A DNA stretch of 64,000 nucleotides, taken from assembly GCA_958450365.1 (NCBI GenBank), contig CAUEEP010000930.1, forward strand, positions 372,001 through 436,000, given 5' to 3'. Shown one piece after another: positions 56,001 through 64,000 of the stretch (positions are counted from its first letter, which is position 1; each line of letters starts with the position of its first letter). Made by a program: the position numbers and the translations under genes. Under the pieces are notes generated by a model, which was given only the letters and a program-made list of their open reading frames with translations, searched no databases and was not told where the DNA came from. This stretch comes from Mesorhabditis belari (Eukaryota; Nematoda; Chromadorea; Rhabditida; Rhabditidae).

Positions 56001-59000
56001 ATCTTTAAAAGCTTCATTAGCTGACTACCAGATAGTCCAAATACTGGGGGTTTCTTAGTAATCACCTGAATCATCTCGTTGAGCAAGTTGCGCTTGTACT
56101 CGATCAGATCGGGCTCATCAAGAAAGTCTTGGACAACTAAAAATTGTAGTTTAATTCCTGATCTTGATTACTGTAGATACCTACAGTATTGCCTAATGCA
56201 GTTTTTTAAACTCAAATGTAATGCCAACACCAACCATTTTCAAAATGCGTCATCGCTTCGGGGAAAGCTTTCTTGTGGCGGTCTCTCACAAACTCAGCTT
56301 TCTTGTTCTTCTCCAAACTCTCGACAAAATCAGGCTAAAATATCAAGGGTACTTCGTGTTCAAAATTTCGAAATACATCCTTTCTGGTGCGCTGTAGTTT
56401 GAAAGTTTTCTCACCCTCATTCCTTTCTCGTACACTTCGTAAGCTCCATTGACCGCTTCGGCCATTTGAATGTCCCTATAACGATCCTTGTTGCTCGAGA
56501 TCTTTTCCTGGCATCTTTCCTGGAAATTAGAAGTTGTACTTCATAAGAAAATTTGAGTTTTATAACGATCTACTGAAAGAAATCTAACCTCAAGCAGCTT
56601 TCGGAAGTCATCAAAATGTTTGCTCTTCTCTTCAGCCGATCCAAAAAGCTGATTCGATTGATAGGCCTAAACGGGTAAAATAGAATATTACGTTGAAGTT
56701 TTTTAGTTCTTTCTCATTTCAAATCAAAAAAGTAGTCAAACTCTGGCCAGACTTACTATTGACCAAGCTGAGCTAAACCTCTAGACTTGGCTGCCGACCT
56801 GTCCTTTTGGCTTACAGACGTAATAAAGCCCACCAGGTCTGTTCTCTGTCCTGGCTTTGGTCTTTCTTTGTTTCGTCTAATCTAGTTTTCAGGCCCTGGA
56901 GTCCAGAAAATTCCTTTTTACCTCAATGGCTTGTTGAATGAAATTCTGCAAGGCCTCCTCATAGTCTCGGGGTCGAATCGGGCGATGACCATGCTCGCGA
57001 ACAAGCTAAAGCTTCAATAAGTGCAAAAACATACTAGTAATTTTGATAAACTGCTAGAAACAATTGTAACTATTTCAGATCAATAAAAGTTTTTAAATGG
57101 GACCATTTCATGGAGTCTCGCAAAAGTCTCATTCCCAGCGATGCGAGCCTTCTCAAAGAAGAGTTGTGAAGTGGCCTGAAAGACTACATCACTGAAAACA
57201 GAAAAATCTCACCGCAAAGGCCGAGCAAATAGCTTTGTGGCTATTTGAGCGAATGTGATCGACGAGATTCTAAAGGTTTTGCTGATGATCTAGTCTTTAA
57301 AAAGAGTTGATAACAGATTCTCAACAAATAACAAATTTGGATTTGCTAGTAGATGTGATCACATCAATTTTCTACCTCCACATATGCTCCCAAAGTTCTC
57401 CCAGTCAGTGGGGTACCCATCACTATTTTTGGAATTAAATTTTCCAGCACATGATTCGCGCATTCGCAGAGCATCGACAAGAAATCGTCGCCACAATCTG
57501 AAAACGATTCTTGAGGTGTACACTTGTTGGGTTACTAAGAAACTGCGTTTTCGGGCAGGGATGAATTAGCTAGGTCATTGTAAGCAAGACTAGGCAATAG
57601 ACAGTAGACTAGTCACCCAAATCTACCCACCGCAACTTTGCATTTCCCATAGATCCAGTCAATTATACGAATTTCGATAAAACTAGCCGATTTTCCATTT
57701 TCTTTTTCGTGCGGTGTGATGTTTTTTCTTTTATCAGATGAAGAACAAGTGATTATACATTTACAACGTGCAGTGATATTGAATAACCGGAATGTGTCTA
57801 TGGATACCCGATGAAATTTGCCAAGGACGATCGGAATCCTCGATTTCGTTGCCTCCGGCAACAATAAAAAGAAGTTGGCATCCAAGTGGGCTCATGGTTT
57901 GCTGGAAGCAAAGTTCCATTTGTAAAAGCTCTTCGTTTCATTTATGGATGGACACAGCAACGGAAATCGATTCGCTATTGTCAGAAGGAGCTTGAATCCG
58001 TCATTTAAATGAATCCGTCAACTACAATTGTTTTCAACAACTACATGAGAGATATTGGCATCGATTATCTGGAAAATAAGCAAAAGAAGCAAGTCGGGGG
58101 ACCAGGACACCTCGTTGAAATTGATGAGAGTTTCAAAAAGGAAAGACAAATCGGGGAGAGTTTTGCCTCAAATCTGGTTTTTCGATTCAAGAGTTTGAGC
58201 CCGGTTCACTGATTATTTCCGATTCATGGCGCGGATACAACTTCAAGCAAATCAAAACTTCAACGACGAGAAGGTCAACCATCGCTTTAATTTCTTAAAC
58301 TCAGGCAATCCGAACATTCACACACAATCTTGTATTTTTTGTAAGATGTAAGTAAGAAGGCAATAAATGCAAAGTTGCGATGGGTATAAATTTATTTGGG
58401 TGACGCAATGGGTAAAACCCATAAGTATCAAAATTTTCATTAGCTGAATATCTTTAAATTTGCCCTCACATTTCCCATTAATTCCCGATAAGCCATTAAT
58501 GAGATTCCCGCTTAACAAGTCTACTAGGCCGGTCTGTTCAGAAATCAGGTTTGAAATCAGGTCTTTTGGTAGACCCAACTCATGGTTTAGGTCTACAAGT
58601 AATGCCAGAAATTCCATAGAGCTAGTTTTGGGCTAGTTCTAGTTCCACACGCAGCCAGTTTCATATTTTTAAACTCTTCAACCCTTCTACTACACCAGAG
58701 CTATGAAACATAAGCCCAATTTTACTATATAAGTTTAAAGTCTATCAGTCTGGGATAATAAAACCCCACCTTTAGCCAAAATCTCCCCCGAGGCGTTGAT
58801 CACTTCATTGGATGGTCGGGGCACCATACAGCATTCCACTTTCTCGAACGCTTCAAAGACTCCATTGACGAGGCGGGCAAGTTCGGGGACGCGGCGAGTG
58901 TTCACCTGAATAGTTTTGCAGAAGTAGTACTAGGGTACAATAAAACATCCAGTAGTACTGTAATATAAAAGTACAGCTTTTTCCTTACTCTCATTTGCTC

Positions 59001-62000
59001 CAGGTATTCAGGGTCAAAGCCGGAGGCAATCGAGTCGCGAACCATGATCAGAAAGTGCTGAAAGAAGAGAGTTATGTGCAAAAAGGCTATCATGTACCAG
59101 TAGTACTGTATTGTCTACGGTATGCCAGACTGGCTACAGTAAACTAGCAGTGTGCAAGACTGACTGGCTACAAGCTGATTACAGGATGCCAGACTGACTA
59201 CAGGATCGCTACAATATCCCAGGCGATTACAGTATTTCTACAGTACTCCAGGCTACTACAATATCATTACAGTGTGCTCACAGCCTGCCAGGCCGACTAT
59301 AACATTGCTACAGTATTTCTACTGTACCCAAGACTTTCCCAAACCTGTCCCACTCTCTCCTCCGTCCTCTGACTGAAAGCAATGAACATATTCAACGCGT
59401 CCAAATCCTGTGCATCGATTTGACTCTTTGTGTTGAAGATCTAAATCACCTTTCTAGAATTTGGATTAGAAAATCCCGTACCTTGATCGACGACATTAAT
59501 AGCGAGATGGCGAAAATGATGGCCGAGTCGGCAATGTTGCTGGAAGTGTCAAATGTGCCCTGAGTGTCCATGAGGATGACGGCTAGCTGGAAAAGTATTG
59601 AATGTGAACTACGTTATGTAATAAAGTACAGCTTTTAGCTCACTACAAGCTACAGTATTGTCACAGTAATCCAGGCAGCTTACAGTAGTGCTACGGTATC
59701 ACTACAGTATACCAGGCTGACTACAGTATTACTAAAGACTGACTGTAGTATGTACACAGGTTTACCATAGTTAGAAGACTAAGTCTTAGAAATCTTCACC
59801 TCATTCCCATCTTTATCTTGTCGATCGAAGACTTTTGGCCAAACCATAATCCCTTTGGTGTGGCGCTCGAAGCCGCGTTGAAATTCGATTCGACCGCGTC
59901 CCCTGGAAAATTGGATTTTGGCAATAGCTTGATTCTTAAATACAGTAAGGGACTAAAGCCTTTGAATTATAAGATCTTTGAAAACCAAACCCGACAAAAT
60001 CCTCTCGATCAAAACGGGCTTTTCCCCTCTGCAATCCATTTAAGAGCACATTATTCCAGAAGGTTTTTCCTTGCCGAAATTTCCCAGCTGTTGAAATCAC
60101 CGATACCTGGCGATAAGTTAAGAATTTAGAGGAAATCTTTCTACTGGTCGATTGCCACATTGAGCGCAAAGTGAGTCGAGCACTTCCTTGTTGAAATACG
60201 TGTTCCCATCTTCGGTGATGTCAAAGAGTTGCAGCAATTTGAGCTCCGGCTGAATCTTGTAACTTGAATGGACTAAAGCTTTTGAATTCTAAGCCAAAGT
60301 ACTACCAAAGTACTAGCGGTTTAGTCTTTGACTTTACCTCGTCCTCATTTCCATATGATCCAAGTGGGGGAGTAGTGTATTGGACAGAAGAAGCTTCCCG
60401 TTGCTGTTCTCCTTTTGTCTCTCTCTTCACCAACTCGGTGACACTCGGGGTTTTCTGGAAATAATTGTATTAGGAGAGCCAGTGTATTGTGATCAGTTCT
60501 TAAAAAAATAGCTTTATCCTTAGAATGGAGAATTCAACACTCACATCCCGGTTAAACTTGGCTTCAACGAGGCGCAGCGCTCGCTCACAGTCCGGCCGTT
60601 TCTTGATCTCTTCGAAGAGCTTCTAAATCAAAATATTTGATCTATCTTATAATACAGATATAATACAGATATATAGATTAAATCTTTCAAGGTTTAAACC
60701 TTTCTCGCGTGCTCTTTCCCAAGGGTGATCATCGTCTCGTCGGCTCCATCGTACTGCTCAATGTACTAAAATTTCAAGGTATTAAAAATGTACTAAAACC
60801 TACTGCAAACTGTTAGGCTACTGTAAATCTATCCAATCCGTTAGAATTTATTCTATCGATCAATCTATTGGCCAATCTATCGGCGATCTATTCGACTTGA
60901 GCATTTTGTCTCTTTATACATTCGCGATGACGCTATTTTGAGCATACAGTCGAGTAGGCGTTAACTGTTAGCTGTTTTACTGATAATTTGGTAAAACTTC
61001 AAAGATAAACTAAACTATTATAGTCATTTGATAGCCTTGAATCTTCTTCTGAAAACTAGTACAAAGCCTTTCACCCAAATTCATTTCCTATTTGAATCAG
61101 TCTCAGGCTAAATGAAATACGGTTTTTCCATTAGATGGTCCAATGATTTCTCTTTCAAATGACTTTTGAAACTTTCTGAAAAGCTTTATTTGGAAGATTT
61201 TTGATTAGAAAGAAGCCGAATGTTCAAAAAAAAGGCCCGATGATGCGATTTTGACTGTTTTTTCTAATGAAACCTACAGTGGTCCACAAAAGTAATGGCC
61301 CATTGCCATTCAAAAGTATTTTTTGCAAAATTCCTCCTGAAAACATGTATTTGAAATATATATTTTTTCTTTTAAAATACTTTAGAAATTCTAGTTGTTA
61401 AATAACTGGATTTTTTTGATTGAGATCCTTCCAATCAAAAGATCGAGGTGGAAGAGTGCAATTACCCCTAAAATTAGCTCCACAAAAGTAATGCCCCATT
61501 GATCGTTTTCATGATTATTCTTTTTGCTTCTCCTTCTATGAACATTAAATGTACTCTATTGTATTATTTAGATCCCTGACATGAAAAATCTTGACACTCC
61601 GAAGAAGCTCCAAATCGCTAAGGCCCGGGAAAATGGGATGCGGGAGAAGGATGTGGCCAACCTCTTCAATTGCTCGATATGGACAGTGCGCCGCATTTTT
61701 TCTCAATCAAAAGTCGGCAAAAACCTTCATCGAGGCCTTAAGAGTGGCCGACGACCAATCACAACCACAAAAGAAGATCGAGCCGTGATCCAAATGGTGA
61801 AAAACGATCCTAACAAAACACCAACCGATGGAAGCCAAATGATGAGGGACCAATTTAACAAGGTTGTATCACCGGAAACGATCAGACGACGATTAAATCA
61901 AGCTGGATTATATGCAAGAAGGGCTGCCCGTAAACCTCTGATGAATTCTAAGCACCGGAAGCAGCGCCTTGATTTTGCACGGGCCTACCGAAGTTGGACA

Positions 62001-63411
62001 ATAAGTGATTGGGCGAAAGTGCTATTTACCGATGAGACAAAAGTCAATTTATTTCACGCGGACGGAAACCATCTTATTCGGCGGCCGACTGGAAAGCGAT
62101 ACACACTCAAGTACATTCGGCCTACGGTGAAATTCAATGGAGGCAACATAATGTGTTGGGGTAAGAGCTTTTTTAGTATTTTGTCACCTGACTTTTTTTC
62201 TTTAGGAGCGATGTCACGAACTTCAGTAGGTCCATTAGTTCACGTCAACTCAACGATAGATGCTGTGGCCTACAAAAACATTATGGAGACTCAAATGCTT
62301 CCTTTTGCAACTCAAACCATGCCTCCTGGATGGATGCTCTACCAGGACAACGACCCGAAACACAAGTCAAGGCTCATGATGGGAACGGTGCTGACTCTTC
62401 AAAATGGTACACGAGCACGACTTCCGGGCTGGTTTGCGGCAAGTCGAGTCAAATTGATCAATCCGCCTCCCTACTCACCGGATATCAATGTTATCGAGCA
62501 TCTCTGGTCATTTGTGAAGTCACGACTCAAGGGAAAGAAGTTCGATTCGAAGGCTGCCTTATGGGTTCACATTCAACGTCTCTGGGCCACCATCCCCCAA
62601 AGTCTTTTGAAGAATCTCGTGGATTCCATGCCGAATCGACTCAATGAAGTAATAAAAGCAAAAGGAGGACCAAACAAGTATTGATTTTTAAAAATTGTGT
62701 TAATTCTTTGCAAATTGGGCATTACTTTTGTGGAGCTAATTTTCAAGTAGCTTATTATTTTTGTTTTATAATTTAATTTGTATGTAATGTATACGGATAA
62801 ATCTTATATTCTTGAAAAGTCGAGTCTTATGGGTCGGTAAAAATACCCTATTCTTTTTCTGAAATGTCGATTTTGCAAGATTTCCTTACAAAACATACTG
62901 TTGGATGGCAATGGGGCATTACTTTTGTGGACCACTGTATTTTAATGACAAAATAAAAAAATAGCTAAAAAGATAGATAAAAAGTTAAATCTACAACGAA
63001 GAATTTGAGAATAATTCGTTTAGCGGTTTAGCTTTATGTGCTTATTTTTCATTATTAGTACATCATTAGTACTGATGAGTCTTATCGTCGTGAATGTGTT
63101 AAAAACTGTTGTGATTGTCATTCTTTGGGCATACTTTGCGCTCACTTTTAAACATTTATGTTCTGGTGTACTAATTGAGGATCAAAGTAGAGAACAATTA
63201 TATTGAAGAATAATTACTCACCGAGACGTTGTTCAAGTAGAGGTTGTAGAGCTCATCGACAGCCTCCTCGGTGGTTGATTGTGGCTGAAATTTGGTATTA
63301 AATAGGAAAAAAGAAAAAAAAATAGTTTATATAGCTTTTTAAGTCTAGATTCTATCTAAAAAGTTTGATTCTTTCGTTAAAGCCAGCACTTTTTACCTCG
63401 GGACTCGTCAT
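53002..63411 (-). CDS. Atlastin/GBP-like GTPase with coiled-coil tail (minus strand)
   Basis: 28 exons, 5' to 3': 63411-63397 (MTSPE), 63284-63222, 60765-60700, 60622-60545, 60454-60338, 60249-60145, 60106-about 59986, 59902-59800, 59586-59482, 59440-59345, 59057-58989, 58905-58770, 57497-57376, 57269-57213, 57175-57104, 57005-56922, 56666-56589, 56519-56415, 56334-56235, 56136-56066, 55965-55858, 55620-55531, 55458-55354, 55223-55058, 54692-54596, 54376-54268, 54208-54134, 53109-53002; about 870 aa. Motifs: P-loop GKFRQGKT, switch-I Thr in FERHTKGIMVW, LMDTQGTFD, and RD in FLIMVRDS; spacing and SSNIADSAIIFAISLLMSSI closely follow atlastin. Then a helical region, Arg/Glu-rich coiled coils and a PPPPPP tail. 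No membrane hairpin as in classical atlastins. The phase between the seventh and eighth exons does not close, so that junction needs correction. The tail gene runs toward the plus-strand cluster. Confidence 0.82.
53338..53403 (+). repeat. tRNA-like remnant (Val-CAC-like)
   Basis: TCTTCGTGGTCAGCGGGTAG resembles a D-arm and A-box, CCTCACA holds CAC, and GGTTTGGTCCC is a damaged B-box. Pairing is incomplete; it lies in the last intron of the minus-strand gene next to the homopolymer region. Confidence 0.35.
53408..53850. other. Homopolymer-run region, probable assembly artefact
   Basis: About 440 bp consist almost only of alternating runs of A, T and G, with virtually no C. This is unlike any other part of the window and lies within the last intron of the minus-strand gene. 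It is best read as unreliable consensus. The short frame within it (53690-53881, minus) should be ignored. Confidence 0.8.
57600..58360 (+). pseudogene. Merlin/IS1595-like transposase remnant
   Basis: The plus strand has GGPGHLVEIDESFKKERQIG, matching the VEIDES motif of IS1016/IS1595-type (Merlin) transposases. Pieces in other frames follow: EPGSLIISDSWRGYNF (second Asp region) and NDEKVNHRFNFLNSGNPNIH then TQS, like the VNHS.NFV.P..H.. end of the domain. Frames are broken repeatedly. It is inserted between exons 58905-58770 and 57497-57376 of the minus-strand GTPase gene. Ends not found. Confidence 0.65.
59085..59345. repeat. Degenerate CTACAGTA-rich repeat in an intron
   Basis: Many imperfect copies of GACTACAGTAT, CCAGGC and TTTCTACAGTA follow each other in the intron between exons 59440-59345 and 59057-58989; a second run is at 59620-59770. 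Typical of nematode intronic repeats; no coding. Confidence 0.65.
61277..62937 (+). mobile_element. Tc1/Tc3-like element, apparently young
   Basis: The 1661-bp element has near-perfect inverted ends CAGTGGTCCACAAAAGTAAT, flanked by TA (61275-61276; 62938-62939). It lies in the large second intron of the minus-strand GTPase gene, in opposite orientation. Confidence 0.93.
61581..62684 (+). CDS. Tc1-like transposase, open reading frame
   Basis: The frame is fully open for 367 codons, but 62161-62205 is very likely a 45-nt intron (GTAAGA...TTTAG) that keeps the frame and restores MCWG-AMSRTSVGPL, giving about 352 aa. N-terminal HTHs: KKLQIAKARENGMREKDVAN and SPETIRRRLNQAG. Catalytic residues: Asp in VLFTDETKVN, Asp in YQDNDPKHK, Glu in NVIEHLW. 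The gap between the second Asp and Glu is 49 residues, longer than the usual 34 because of about 15 extra residues around GTRARLPGW. It ends KAKGGPNKY. It has the best chance of activity in the window. Confidence 0.9.
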   Translation: MKNLDTPKKLQIAKARENGMREKDVANLFNCSIWTVRRIFSQSKVGKNLHRGLKSGRRPITTTKEDRAVIQMVKNDPNKTPTDGSQMMRDQFNKVVSPETIRRRLNQAGLYARRAARKPLMNSKHRKQRLDFARAYRSWTISDWAKVLFTDETKVNLFHADGNHLIRRPTGKRYTLKYIRPTVKFNGGNIMCWGKSFFSILSPDFFSLGAMSRTSVGPLVHVNSTIDAVAYKNIMETQMLPFATQTMPPGWMLYQDNDPKHKSRLMMGTVLTLQNGTRARLPGWFAASRVKLINPPPYSPDINVIEHLWSFVKSRLKGKKFDSKAALWVHIQRLWATIPQSLLKNLVDSMPNRLNEVIKAKGGPNKY

Positions 63412-63550
63412 GGTTGATGTTGTTCTCGAAAAAATTCTCTGAAATTTGAGAGAAATGAAGTCAGTTTTTATTTGAGGCAAGATTATGCGTGAGAGAAGCT
63501 TGAAGCACAGAGAAGCAAAGTTAACTCCCTCTCGAGTAACGGAGATCCAA

Positions 63551-63622
63551 TGCGTTGTGGTGTGACGGTTAGGACAGTTGCGCGATAAACGAAAGGTCGC
63601 CGGTTCGAGTCTCGGCGGCGCA
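63551..63622 (+). repeat. tRNA-derived repeat
   Basis: TGCGTT...GGCGGCGCA ends pair partly and the T-arm GCCGGTTCGAGTCTCGGC is present; the anticodon arm (GCGCGATAAACG) is damaged. Shares flanks with the copy at 35803 (GGAGATC; TTTGATCTGCCCTAGTTC). Confidence 0.45.
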
Positions 63623-63675
63623 TGAGTCTTTGATCTGCCCTAGTTCGAAATGGCGACCACGGAGATCCATCCAAT

Positions 63676-63744
63676 GTGCGCCGCCGGGACTCGAACCCGC
63701 GACTTTTCGCTTACCAGGCAACTAGCCATTACACCACAATGCAC
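63676..63744 (-). repeat. tRNA-derived repeat, Thr(GGT)-like
   Basis: The minus strand has a good A-box (GGTGTAATGGCTAG), anticodon loop CTGGTAA (GGT), B-box GGGTTCGAGTCCC and a partly paired acceptor (GTGCATT/GGCGCAC). It faces the copy at 63551 as an inverted pair, both bordered by CTC(G)AG and GGAGATCCA-like sequence. A working tRNA cannot be excluded, but GGT-Thr genes are unusual in eukaryotes. Confidence 0.45.
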
Positions 63745-64000
63745 TTTGTCTCCCTTACTCGAGAGGGAATTAACTCCAGGTAAAAACGAAGGATCTAACT
63801 GGGAAACTATTTTAAGGTAAAATAGAAGAAGACATAGAAAAATCTAGCCAAGTTTCAGTAATTGAACCAGTTATCACTTTGGATTTTGCTCCTCTCTTCA
63901 TTTTCAAACTCTACAAGGGCTAAACTCCAACTAGCTTATCAAAATATCAATAAAAATTGTTCAAAAACTTTCTAAAAACCTTATCAATAGAGTCATCATG

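Noticed and set aside
57613..57885. 90-codon minus-strand frame as an exon of the GTPase gene
   Set aside because: The region carries Merlin/IS1595-like motifs on the plus strand, and flanking GTPase exons join in phase without it.
61591..61788. Alternative frame within the Tc1-like element
   Set aside because: It overlaps the transposase in another frame without motifs.

Overview
This window looks like eukaryotic DNA from a rhabditid-type nematode. It is AT-rich, its genes are cut into many small exons, and many introns are only about 40-60 nt with TTTCAG/TTTTAG acceptors. It is packed with Tc1/mariner-superfamily elements and holds the short TACGGTA/CTACAGTA-type repeats familiar from Caenorhabditis-like genomes. 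The species cannot be named from the sequence alone. No bacterial features, rRNA or CRISPR are present.

The core is a cluster of genes related to guanylate-binding proteins and atlastins (GB1/RHD3-type large GTPases) with very long helical tails. Gene B (20294-29014, +) is the best complete copy: 35 exons join in frame into about 1354 codons, giving a GTPase domain, helical and coiled-coil region, and a C-terminal module. Gene A (2029-12855, +) is a relative with no GTPase exons: a 31-codon leader splices straight to the helical part, and it ends in a different C-terminal set of exons. Gene C (39665-41998, +) has only the first part of a GTPase domain. On the other strand, at 53002-63411, a more atlastin-like gene of about 870 codons has GTPase motifs and a charged coiled-coil tail.

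Between these lie five tandem copies of a second 5' end, starting with MSDQDK or a variant (246, 30675, 34739, 42795, 46862). In units 2 and 4 this 5' end leads into the same C-terminal module that ends gene B, so it encodes a short protein with no GTPase domain (unit 2: about 421 codons, intact on paper). The same intron phases recur in every copy.

Mobile elements fill introns and gaps: two pogo-like elements (6.4-8.3 kb; 13.4-15.0 kb), mariners (10.6-11.8 kb; 15.2-16.4 kb; fragments at 29-30, 35 and 48 kb), two sister Tc1-like copies in the same intron of units 2 and 4, a DD37D-type element (36.6-37.9 kb), a Merlin/IS1595-like remnant (about 57.6-58.4 kb) and a Tc1/Tc3-like element with an open transposase (61.3-62.9 kb). 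Paralogous intron copies without the insertions fix several element boundaries exactly and order the duplications in time.

Other material includes tRNA-derived repeats, fold-back repeats and a 0.45-kb stretch of homopolymer runs (53.4-53.85 kb) that is probably an assembly or consensus artefact.
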